Under the pieces are notes generated by a model. It ran no database searches. It worked only from the letters and a program-made list of their open reading frames with translations, and had not been told where the DNA came from. Position numbers and translations under genes: made by a program. 64,000 bases of DNA from Monosiga brevicollis MX1 (lineage: Eukaryota; Opisthokonta; Choanoflagellata; Craspedida; Salpingoecidae): the NCBI RefSeq assembly GCF_000002865.3, contig NW_001865045.1, positions 871,594 to 935,593 on the forward strand, in the 5' to 3' direction. Shown here one piece after another: positions 1 through 9,859 of this stretch. Position 1 is the first letter of the stretch. Each line of letters starts with the position of its first letter.

Positions 1-46
1 CCGCGCTCATGCCCCGATGTACACACTGTTTTGTTTTCCATCGCAG

Positions 47-1436
47 GCACTCGGATGGTGTCACGTGGTCCAGCGTCTTTGCTACAAACAAGCACGCCAC
101 CGCTGTGCCAGCATTGGGAAATGCTTCGCCAGCGCGCAAGGCAGACGTGCCCACGGAAATGACTCGTTTTGGCCTGCTACTGAAGCATTACCTGACCTTT
201 TATTGGCGTGACCGCTCTGTGTATCTCTACCGTGCCGTGGCCTACATTGTGCTGGCTTTGTTTTTGGGCACCTTGTTCTTGCGCCTTGACCACACCACGG
301 CACGCATCCCAGAAATTTCTGGAGCAGCGTTTTTTGCTATCTACGTACGTTTGTCAGGTTGACCCCACTCATCTGGTCACCCACGTTGGTGTGCTACAGC
401 TCTCCCGCTGCTGCATTGCGCTCACTTCTGTCAAACTGTCGTGTGCCTGCTTTGAACATTGGGTTAGATGATCATGTTTGTGACTGTATCGAGCGTGGCC
501 ACCCATACCTCGGACCGTTTTGTCATGGCTCATGCCTATGCAAGCAATCAGTACAAACTTAAGACCTGGACCTTGGCTCAGTTTCTCGGCGCTCTGCCCT
601 ACACGGTCTTGGGTGCTGTGGCCTTTCAAGTCGTCTTTCATTGGCTAGGTGGCCTGAATGATTCCTTCGACGCATTCATCTATCAAGTCTTAGCCAATGT
701 TGTGCTTCAATGGGTGATGGAGGCCATTGCATGGTCTGCCATTGAAACATTTCAAAATGCCATGATGGCCGTGACCATGACCCTGGTTCAGGTGGCTTCC
801 CTCTTTCTCTACTCTGGATTTTTTATTCGGGTACGTCGAACCCTGGCCGGGCTGCGATGGTGCTTTGGTCGCCGCGTGTGGACGCCTGTTTCGTTGCTCA
901 CTTGGATTGTGTGACTCGTCGACTTTGTCATTTGCTTCCATCTTTGCCAGCCTGAGGACATGGCACCGGGCGTGGCCTGGATTACATGGCTGATGCCCAC
1001 GCGCTACATGCTCCGAGGCGTGTTTGTGAACTACTTTGATGGGCAAGACTTTTACGATCCACCCACGGGCATGACGGTATCAGGCGAGTCAATTTTGCAG
1101 TCTGTCTTTGACATTGACGTGGATGAGAACAACCGCTGGGTCATGTGGGTCATCACCTTGGCTTGGGTGGTTCTCCTGCGCCTTGGCCATTACGGCTCGA
1201 TGGTCCACCATCTCAAGCACCTCGGCGCAGCCATCGGCAATCCGACCACTGCCCGGACTGCAGACAGCAAAGCCGTCAGTTCTCAGCGCACCAACGATGT
1301 TGCGTTGGAGAGCGTGCAGTCACATGCCACTGTGCCCGCTTCGTCCATCCTCACGACGACCGTTCCTCCCTCGCAAAGCATTGCGGTCACCCCCGCCCAG
1401 CATCCGCCGGTCACTTTTAGTACCGATATGGTATAG
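47..1436 (+). CDS. ABCG-family half-transporter, C-terminal membrane part (5' end outside window)
   Basis: Three exons are readable: 47-344, 468-830 and 951-1436, all GT-AG and in phase, ending at TAG. The translated part starts in the linker after the (absent) ATPase domain and runs through the ABC2-type membrane domain. A hydrophobic TM1 follows the phrase LLKHYLTFYWRDRS, as in White/ABCG2 proteins. Then come several helices and a final loop and helix ending in a roughly 70-residue Ser/Thr/Ala-rich tail. ABCG half-transporters dimerise and export lipids, sterols or xenobiotics across the plasma membrane or organelle membranes. The substrate cannot be told from this part. The nucleotide-binding domain must lie upstream of base 1, so the gene is partial. 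The hydrophilic tail after the last helix is longer than in animal ABCG2. Family assignment is firm; the subfamily member is not. Confidence 0.85.
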
Positions 1437-1852
1437 CCAACTCCACTTGTAGAATCCACATTGACATTGTCCTTTTATTTCCCTTTCTTCTCTTGTTTCT
1501 CGGAGTTGTTGAGTTCTGCTCGGAGAACGTCCCCCAGACCGCCCAATCCAAGATCCGATCTATCCTGAAAAAATTGCTACGTTCACATCTGCCTTCTTCG
1601 GTGTGAGGTCGGGGAGGGGGTTCTGGTCCACACGGCATCAGATCTCAGAGTATTAAAAACACACAAATGCGCACACTCTCCACACACTCCACACGCACAC
1701 AGAGCACCGCTGCATCATGTCCAAACTTGATGAACAAGCCAGGACAAATAAAAAACGGAAAAAAACGGAAAAAACCGGAAAAAACCGGAAATGGCGAGTG
1801 ATGAAAGTCATCACATCGTAGGCATTTTATTTTGAATCAAGCAACTGGAGCA
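1437..1852. other. Intergenic gap: ABCG 3' flank and DUF72 promoter side
   Basis: No coding region is seen. An A-rich tandem array of four or more copies of a unit like AAAAAACGG or AAAAAACCGG lies at about 1747-1792, directly before the DUF72 gene. A CACA-rich stretch lies at 1660-1700. No TATA box can be identified with confidence. Confidence 0.5.
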
Positions 1853-3117
1853 ATGGCGACACAGGAGGCAGCGGAGTGCACCAGCTCTGCTGCTCAGTCA
1901 GACGGCAGCGTGGAATCGGCATCAGTTGGAAATACCTACGTGGGCACTTCGGGTTATGTGTACGCTCACTGGCGACAGGGTGCCTTTTATCCGACAGGAA
2001 CGAAACAGGCCAAAGAGCTGGAATACTACAGCGGTCGACTGTCGGCCGTTGAGGTCAATGCGACCTACCACGGTCTGCAGACGGTTGAAACGCTGCGCAA
2101 GTGGCAGACCAATGCCCGGCGAGGGTTCAAGTTTGTGCTCAAGGCCCATCAGGACATTACACATCGATCACGTCTACATAACGTCGACAGTCTGTGGCAG
2201 GTTTTTGTGGATCGGGCTGTGGACGGGCTCGGTGATGCACTAGGCCCATGCCTCGTCCAACTGCCACCGTCCTTTGCCCGGACACCGCAGACAATGGCTG
2301 ATCTTCAGACATTTTTGGCGCTTCCTCGTCGTGGGTTGAGACTTGCCTTTGAGTTTCGCCATCGCAGCTGGTACACTGAGGTGCGGTGCGCGCCTGGTCA
2401 GCAATACGCACCGTTGGTCCTTCTCTCTGCACCTGCGAGGCTCACTGCAGCTCATGTCTGCTTGCTGCACAGGAAGTGTATGCCATGATGTCAACTCACA
2501 ACGCCTGTATCGTGGATAATGTATCTCCCGACGGCACCACGCTGCGCTGCGAGCGGATTACTGCCGATTTTGGCTATACACGCATGCACAAGCGACTGAA
2601 ACCCGATGGAGGGCCTGACACGACCAACTACACGGCTGAGCTCCTGACGCCTTTGTTGCCCACTCTGATGGCCCAACGGCAAAACGGAAAGGACCACTAT
2701 GTGTTTTTCATGAACGATCTCAACGCTCATGGTCCACACAATGGCGTGGAGTTGCAAAGGCTTCTGGCGGCCCAGCTCAAGGCAGAGGGCAGAGAAGCAG
2801 AACCGGCGCTCGTCACCAACTGGCACCCTCTTTCACGCGAAACGCAGAAGGGGGCACTGAAGCGCATGTTCAAGCAGGCTCACGGGCGTCCATCCACAGC
2901 AGGCACAGCAGGCGCAGCAGGCACAGCAGGAGCGCCCTTGTCCTCTGCATCGGTCTGCGATGCGACCGCGGCCACGACAGCACACAGGAGTGTGAGTGCC
3001 ATGTTGCCGGTCTCGTCCAAGCAGGCCAGCGAACGGGGGTCGTCCCATGGAGGATCTCCTCGAAGCAAGGCCCCCAAAAGGGGTCAGCCATCTATTCAAT
3101 CATTCTTCAAGAAATAG
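1853..3117 (+). CDS. DUF72 (YecE-like) protein with C-terminal PIP-box-like tail
   Basis: Two exons, 1853-2380 and 2473-3117, join in phase (GAG then GAAGTG) to give 390 residues. The first in-frame ATG is 1853. A low-complexity N-terminus of about 35 residues precedes GTSGYVYAHWRQGAFYP, the typical start of the DUF72 TIM-barrel fold. The usual family features follow: the VEVNATYH strand, FKFVLKAHQDITH, an LVQLPPSF strand, AFEFRHRSWY, and a late FGYTRMH segment. The C-terminal extension of about 85 residues holds Ala-Gly-Thr repeats and basic patches. It ends in GQPSIQSFFKK, which fits the PCNA-interacting consensus Q-x-x-(I/L/M)-x-x-F-F exactly and has flanking basic residues. DUF72 has no established enzymatic role. 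The PIP-like tail suggests, by inference, recruitment to the sliding clamp in the nucleus. Its 3' end faces the aminopeptidase gene. Confidence 0.85.
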
Positions 3118-3396
3118 TGCACCCCGCGTCATAATAGAGTTGCTTGTATCTTGCCCCTTTGCCCGCTGAGCGGGCCAAACATGCCACACCAGGCAATGTA
3201 GACCCAGGACCTGGTGTGAAGGATTTGCTTGCTGCACCAATTATTGCATGCAGCAGTTGTTGTCAATTGAAGTGCGCATTGCTTCAAGCCCGTGGACACA
3301 AAATGAAGAGACCTGACGAGGCCGGGCATTGAATTGCTTGACCCAAGGTTGAAATCCCGCGTTAACAACCTCACACAGGCACAGACTTGCTCCAGT
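3118..3396. other. Convergent 3' gap between DUF72 and aminopeptidase genes
   Basis: No gene is seen. The interval holds the 3' untranslated ends of two convergent genes, and no clear polyadenylation signal was identified on either strand. Confidence 0.4.
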
Positions 3397-6248
3397 TTAA
3401 GGATTGCTGTCCCACGCGTCAACGTGCACCGAGCCATCCAACTGAGGGAAGCGCTTGAAAAAGGTCTGCCCGATATGCAACCCCCGCCATGAAGCAAAGT
3501 GGTGAGAGCAAGCATGTCTGAAAAAAACAAAAAGTTGCGGGGCGGGAAGAGACGGACAAACCTTGAACAGATCAATGGCATAGGCAACATCCTTGACACC
3601 TCCCATTTCTCGGATCGAGTGCATGGCCAGTTGGGGATTGCCAACGTCAATCGTGCGAATACCCAGTCCCGAAGCCAGAATGGGGCCGATGGTGCTGCCG
3701 CAACCCATATCCTGACGCACCACAAAGTCCTATTGTTTTTAGTCATTCACGCGCACCCAAGATGAGAAAAAGCAAGAAGAGCCACGGTCATTCACACTAG
3801 CGCCTTTCATGAATGTCAAGCGTTGAACAGTGCAGAAGGATGAGGCAAACTTCGTTGCGCCCAGGTGTGAAGGGACAACCTGAAGGGGAACGCCGGCCTT
3901 CTTGGCCAGCAAGCGGAGGATTGAGGCTGTGACGGCATTGGTGGCATAGCGCTGGTTGGCGTTGAACTTGATGACAACACCTGTTGCAAAACCAATAACA
4001 ATGAGCTGGCAGAAAAGACAGCGAATGCATTCCAAGGCGAGCTTGTCAGGAAGAGACACGACACACCCTGGTTCATCTTGGGGCGATGGAGGCCTTCGTG
4101 CTTTTCACTAGAAAAAGGGAAAGGGCAGCGACACGCCACCACCACATGTGAGAGATAGGCACGGTATATATATACACTTGGACCGCCTAAGAAAAACAAA
4201 AAGAAACATTTGAACACACACCCGCGGTTCATGTGAACGGCATGGGCCATGTCAGCAGAGATGACAAAGGAGTTGGCCATGGCCCGTGCAAAGTTTTCAG
4301 CGCCATCGCCACACAGGCGACGCAGCGTGTGGTCAAAAAGCGCCGAGCCCGCGCCCTGGGCACTGTCCGAGCCCACTTCTTCGTGGTCGAATAGAGCAAT
4401 CAGGCGGATGCTGGGGTCTTCAGCAAGACTACCCTCCTTGGCCACCGAGGCCAGCAAAGCCTATCAGCAAAAAAGGATCAGTTGGGGTGTAAAAGGGCGG
4501 TATGGATCGAGCAAGGCGCTATTGCGACCAGGGTGAACCGACCTTGAGGGCACAGAATGAGCTGTTCAAATTGTCTAAACGAGGGGCAAGAATAAACTCG
4601 TTGTGCAAGCCTCCGATGGCCTACACGCATTACACATGCCAGTTTGTCACGAGTTGAATGTGGTCCGAGCAAACATGCTCCCCACTACCCTTCCCTCTCC
4701 CTTGGTGGATGCGTGGCACGGTACCGAAGGTTGGGTGTCAAAGAGACACATTTCAAAATCCAAGATGCGATCCGGCGAAACGCCACATTCCGTCGCGATC
4801 AGCTCGACAAGGGCAGCGTGATGATGACCTTGCTGATTGATGTCGCTCTATTCCGGCAGGCAATGCATATGCAGAGTACGTCGGTGAAGGGAGGGTGAGG
4901 AGCCCGAGTTGGTCACACGCGCTTGGTGCAGACCGGCGGAATTGTCCCGGGTATGATTGCATTTGTGTTCATCGCACCCATTCACCATCGGCATCTTCTT
5001 TTTCCTTCTTGGCATTGAGCTGAGCTTCAGCCTCGGTGGCCAGAACAGCCGCAAGGTGTGTTTCCTTGTTGGGGTTGAAACCATTGGTGTAGATGTCACG
5101 CTAAAATTGAAAACCATCGAGTGAGGCAGTGGCTGACGAGGTGTTTTTTTGAGAATATCATGCCACCGATTTGGGTGGGCGCAGGGCTACGCACGTCGAG
5201 GTGAATGGCCAAGTTGGGCACGCGCAGGATAGGGCGGTTAATGCGCACCAGATGCTGGCTGACACCACCCTGAGAAACATGGCCAAAATAGGCAAACAGC
5301 GCAATTGGTGAATCACATTGCCTCGCAGAACAAGTAAAGATGAAAATTCTAGGGTACAGAGCCAATAAACAGGGGCACATGTTTCTTACATCGTCGTTGC
5401 CAACCATGACCCGGCCGGCAATGCCGAGGTCGCGGTCGAACCAAGTGTGCCAAAGGCCGCCACCATAGCATTCAACAGCCACGCCCAGATAGCCTGAGAG
5501 GCACATTCAGCCATATCAAGCAACAACCACATGCAGCAGAGTTGCAGAGAGCCAGGTCAGGAGGAAAATATAGGTGCAGGTGAGAAGAGGAGCAAAAATT
5601 GACCAGGGGCGTACCCTCACGAGCAATCTTGCTGTTTGGCTTGACCTAACTCGCAATCCAAATCCGCAAGTGAGTTGGAAAGCTGGCAGCTCGGTCGCAG
5701 AGTCTAGGCAGAGTCGAATGGGGCGTGGTCCACAATACTCACACGGAGGCAGGGGGAATCGGTGTGGGCGCCGACAATCGAGAACCCGTGACCTGGCTGC
5801 CACTGCTCACCGACGGTAAATGCCACCAGGGTGGACTGGTTACGAGTAAAGTAGTACTGCAGGGTGCAAACACAAGGCAAGTGTTACGACAGAGAGTACG
5901 CCGACCTTTCGGCAAAGGCAATGCCGAATGGCAAAAGAAGATGAAGGGGCCAAGAACCGTACCTTGCCACCCTTGTCAATGTTCCAGGCGTCACCTTCAC
6001 AGAGTTCTTCAAACTCATTTTCACTGAGAAGGGTCTTGGCAGCCTCAACCGCTGTATAACGTGGGGCCATGGTTGAGCGAAGAACACAAGATGAGGAAAT
6101 GACATTGCCGATCATTCGTCGTGTCCAAGAGACTTGGCTCATTCACATGCAAAGTTGCTGCAAAAAACTGACCGTGGAACGGGCTTGGGCTGGCATCGAC
6201 AAACTGCAAAAAGGCCTCGGCGGCTTCGACGGCAGGAGTGGGAGCCAT
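3397..6248 (-). CDS. DNPEP: Aspartyl aminopeptidase, M18 family (DNPEP-like)
   Basis: Fourteen exons close in frame to 476 residues, the usual length for the family: 6248-6173, 6051-5963, 5856-5743, 5645-5615, 5493-5390, 5269-5195, 5100-4978, 4847-4725, 4620-4543, 4460-4222, 4107-4067, 3980-3880, 3729-3562 and 3465-3397. M18 enzymes are cytosolic zinc peptidases that remove N-terminal Asp or Glu. Visible landmarks are SPSPFHAVEAA near the N-terminus, [10 protein letters not shown] (zinc His and Asp), [21 protein letters not shown] (bridging Asp), [14 protein letters not shown] (catalytic Glu pair), [10 protein letters not shown], and the C-terminal [10 protein letters not shown]...[10 protein letters not shown]. 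All metal ligands I can place are present. One oddity is that the usual HPN after ADMAHAV reads HMN. Exon 4 is only 31 bases. The start was chosen because exon 1 joins SPSPFHA in frame and no earlier ATG fits. The gene shares a divergent upstream gap with the MYND/hydrolase gene. Confidence 0.95.
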
Positions 6249-6852
6249 GGTGCTTGTGAAGCGCAAAGGGCGGTACAAACAAACTTTGTGTGGCTGAAAC
6301 TGGGAGCAGCAAACGGTTGAAAGCCAGCGACCGGGTTGAGATCCGGATCGAACAGTGAGGGGACGAAGACGAGCCAATAGGCGCCAAGTGTTCGACATCA
6401 GTTGGCTGCACGATAGGAGGCGCACAGGCAAGACGAAAACAACCACTTGGGTCAGTTCAAGACTGCAATGAACAGTCAACCCAAGGCGAGAAGGCGAGAA
6501 GGCGAGAAGGCAAGAGGGCGAGAGGGCAAGAGGGCAAGAGGGCGAGAAGGCGAGAGGGCGCTTGGTGGTATCAAACGCGCGATCGGGTTCAGTGGCCAAG
6601 CTTTCAACCCAAACCTTTGTAAGCGGAAGTGTGACTTTTGTAACACTTGAACGGTTCAATGTGTGACCCTCGGAAAAGTGGTTTCGTAAAATTGAATTGA
6701 TGCAACTCGGAAATAAACTTGACACAGCGAAATGTTCACACGAACACGAGACGTGTGTCGCTCTCTCATCATTTAGAATTTGTGTTGAGCGACCCTGGGC
6801 TCCTCGACTGCTGGCAGCTAGAACCTCATCAAACGGACTGGCAGTGGACGGC
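6249..6852. promoter_or_regulatory. Divergent upstream region (DNPEP / MYND-hydrolase)
   Basis: About 600 bases lie between two divergent start codons, so both promoters should be here. No convincing TATA box was found. The middle carries the GA-rich minisatellite listed separately. An ATG at 6700 is in frame with the MYND gene, but it would add 51 residues of no recognisable domain. I therefore leave it out. Confidence 0.45.
6483..6562. repeat. GGCGAGAAGG-type minisatellite
   Basis: About eight imperfect tandem copies of a ten-base unit (GGCGAGAAGG, drifting to GGCAAGAGGG and GGCGAGAGGG) lie inside the divergent promoter gap. The unit is purine-only on the + strand apart from one C. Confidence 0.85.
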
Positions 6853-7869
6853 ATGGTGTTCAAGCCAGCATGTGCGGCCTGTGGCCGGGTGTTAGAGCAG
6901 GCGCTGCAGTGTTCACGGTGCAAGGCGAGCTATTATTGTAACCGGGAATGCCAACGGCTACAATGGAAGGAACACAAGCGGGTGTGTCGACCTCCGACGG
7001 CGGAAACTCCCGGTGGCGGCGGCAGCGGCAGCTCATCGGAAAAGACCAAAGGAGTGGCACCACCACGCGCCTTCAAGGATCGCGTGACGCGCACGTCATT
7101 TCGAGATTTTCCAAACGCCGAGTGGTTGCCGGCACCACAGCGCCATCGACCGGACCGCCCCGCGCCCAACTTGCTGATCCTGCTGCATGGTCTTGGAGAT
7201 GACGAGCAAAAGTTTGCGGCACTGGGACGTAACATGGCACTTCCCGGCATGGAGGTACTCAGTGTGCGGGGTCCGTACGTGGTGCCGCCCGGGGACATGG
7301 GCTTTGGATGGTATCCGGCCTACGAGGCAGATGGGGAACTCATCAAGGGCAAACCCGGGGAGCAGCGGCGGATTGCTGGTCTGGATGCGGCGGTGCAACG
7401 CCTGCACGGCTTGCTGGACGAGCTGACGGGGATGGGCTGGCACATGCGAGGCGTCTTTTTGCTTGGGTTTGGACAGGGGGCGCTGACGGCGCTCGATGCA
7501 GGGCTCTCCTATCGCCAATTGCTGGGCGGGGTGATGGCGTTATCGGGTGGCTGTTTTCTTGAGGAGTACGACGACACGGGCCTCGAGGCTTTGGCCCAGG
7601 CCCGTGGCTGGCAGCAAGCAGAGCTGCCATTGCATGTGACCCACTTGACCGCGCCAGTGTATCTGCCGATGGAGCGTGCGATTACCCAGGCGACGCTCCT
7701 CAAGCCATGGTGCAAAAAGCTAATTTTTCACAGCTACACGGACAGCCAGCTGTTGGCTTCGGAAGCTCAGGTCCGCGAGCTGTTTGAATATCTGTCCCCG
7801 CTCATGGTGACAAGCCTCCACGAGATGTCCCTCAACGGCGAAGTCCATGAAGTGGCCTCGGTGCAGTGA
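6853..7869 (+). CDS. MYND zinc finger fused to a catalytically degenerate alpha/beta-hydrolase
   Basis: A single uninterrupted frame codes for 338 residues. Residues about 7-45 form a complete MYND finger, with spacing C-x2-C-x8-C-x2-C-x5-C-x3-C-x7-H-x3-C. A Gly/Ser-rich linker follows. From about residue 110 there is an acyl-protein-thioesterase/carboxylesterase-type fold with the opening strand NLLILLHGLGDD and a VLSVRGPY strand. At the nucleophile elbow the usual G-F-S-Q-G reads GFGQG, so the serine is replaced by glycine. The region where the Asp and His of the triad should lie (TAPVYLP and HSYTDSQLLASE) has neither in a canonical place. The protein therefore looks like a protein-binding module attached to a non-catalytic hydrolase scaffold. 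MYND fingers are known to bind proline-rich peptides. The ATG at 6853 directly precedes the finger, and upstream in-frame sequence shows no domain. Confidence 0.85.
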   Translation: MVFKPACAACGRVLEQALQCSRCKASYYCNRECQRLQWKEHKRVCRPPTAETPGGGGSGSSSEKTKGVAPPRAFKDRVTRTSFRDFPNAEWLPAPQRHRPDRPAPNLLILLHGLGDDEQKFAALGRNMALPGMEVLSVRGPYVVPPGDMGFGWYPAYEADGELIKGKPGEQRRIAGLDAAVQRLHGLLDELTGMGWHMRGVFLLGFGQGALTALDAGLSYRQLLGGVMALSGGCFLEEYDDTGLEALAQARGWQQAELPLHVTHLTAPVYLPMERAITQATLLKPWCKKLIFHSYTDSQLLASEAQVRELFEYLSPLMVTSLHEMSLNGEVHEVASVQ

Positions 7870-8504
7870 CAAAGAGCCGACTGATGCCGAATTGATTTAG
7901 CGAAAACAGTGAGCGAGTCTCTTTAATTTGATCTGACAAATGTGATCCCCTCCTGCTGGCAGGCTGCCAACAGCCCGTTCCCCACGGCAAGGTCGTATGC
8001 CTTTGTCCCAAAAATAGGAGGTCCTTCTTGTCCCCCCCCCCCATCCCTGCACACGTATTTGATGTGCGGTTTCTTGTTTTTTTGGGTTGTTCATATGGCA
8101 GCGCAGAGCTTGATTGAGGGACGCGGCGCGGCTGTCTGGATAACACGCAACCGTCAGCTTGTGTTGATTGCCCAAGCAGCGACAACAAGCAAAATCGTAT
8201 CATCTCTTTGGAAAACGAGGACATCCATCTCAATCTAATCTAGCTGTCAACGATGAAGTTTCGGAGCCAAATCGACAGGTGGCGTGAGCTCGTCACCAAA
8301 AGACGCGTGACGCAGCCAGGCCAAGAAGCCAGCCCACACCGCCAACAGCCTGCCACCGCGAGCCATCGCCGCCCTTGAGCAGCGCATCGGAGTTCAAAGT
8401 ACATGCATGATTATGGAACATGTACACACACATGAAGAAGCGAGAGTTCGAGAGCAGAGAGAGAGAGAGTTAGAAAAGAGAAGGGTAACAGGTAGAGAGA
8501 AAGG

Positions 8505-8578
<74 letters not shown>

Positions 8579-8731
8579 ATCAGCTGCTGGCTGCCTGCCA
8601 TGCACATGTAGCACGATGGGTCAGGACAGAACTAGGCCTGAGAGCTGGGCGCTCCTCTTGGAACACGTCACGTGTAAACAAGTGCAAGAACAGAGAGAGA
8701 GAGAGAGAGAGAGATAAAGTCCTTGAAACGC

Positions 8732-8783
<52 letters not shown>

Positions 8784-9277
8784 GAGAGAGCGAGAGAGAG
8801 CGAGAGAGCGAGAAGGAGCTGACTCGTCTTTTTAGTCTGTGAGCTGCGCTGGGTTGCGCTTCAAGTGCCACATCAACGTGTACATGTATGTATCCGCCCC
8901 CGCCCCCGCCCCCCCCCGCCCTGCCCCGCCTTGCGTGTACCATCTCATCTCTCCGCCCACACACTTGCTTTCGCCTTCTCCGTTCCACTCGTTCGTCCAT
9001 CTCCGCGTTTTCCTGGCATTTTTCTTCCTTGGTGCTATCAGGAGTGATAGCGTCCTCCTCTCCTGCTTCCTCCTCCTCTCTCACCTTCCCCTCCTCCTCC
9101 TCTCTCATCGCCACTGCCCACCGGCGTCAACAGCCCAAGCAGGTCTAGCAGTGGGCATCACGCTCTAATCCATATTTTGTTTCAGAGCCCACACTCGTCG
9201 GGTTGGGAGCCGTCTTTCTTTTGGATGCCAAGGCCTCCGCAGTCGTGACGCGCATTGCCCCTCAACCCATCGGCACC
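7870..9277. repeat. Intergenic region dominated by (GA)n microsatellites
   Basis: Tracts of GA/AG repeat lie at about 8511-8574, 8693-8716 and 8738-8781, with imperfect flanks from 8455 to 8816. There is also a run of C at 8032-8042 and pyrimidine-rich sequence at 8895-9110. Long open frames here come from the repeats and carry only Arg-Glu or Ser-Leu strings. I see no gene. The stretch probably holds the MYND gene's 3' end and the promoter or 5' untranslated part of the next gene. Confidence 0.75.
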
Positions 9278-9805
9278 ATGCCGTCCGAGCAGACGGGTCA
9301 TGGCCGGTCCTTGAGTGCGTCGTCAATCGGGTGCCTGCTCCGTCCATGCGTTTGGGTCGTCCCTCCGGCCATCCTCGTTCTAAATTCCACCACCCTACAC
9401 TCATCTACCCATATCGCTCCCAATAGAGGCACGTGTGCTGGACACGGTCTGCGAGCTCGTCGTCATGCGGCCCATTGCCGTGGCTGGTTCCGTCATGAGC
9501 CTGGCCTTTCTCCTGACGATCAGTACGCTCTTACTATGCGCTGACCACCCCTCTATCTGTGTCCTGCTGATGGAGCCTAACCCTTGCAACTGTGTGCATG
9601 TCGCAGTCGGCTTTGTTGCTTATCCTTTTGAGATCGATACGACCGGCACTACCTTTGTGCCAAAATCGAGTGAGGTCTACCGTGTCGCCGAGACCTTCCT
9701 CATTACCGAGGAGAAGACCCGTTTCAATCCCTACCGCAATGTCGAAGATTTGGAAGGCATTACTGTGGCACAACAAACCATCGAAGAGTACGCTTGTCTC
9801 GCCGT

Positions 9806-9859
<54 letters not shown>

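Noticed and set aside
6700-6852. Upstream in-frame ATG for the MYND/hydrolase gene
   Set aside because: It adds a segment without a domain, signal or transit feature. The ATG at 6853 directly precedes the finger.
8407-9148. Open frames on both strands over the GA-repeat region
   Set aside because: They encode only Arg-Glu or Ser-Leu strings from microsatellites and carry no domain or splice pattern.
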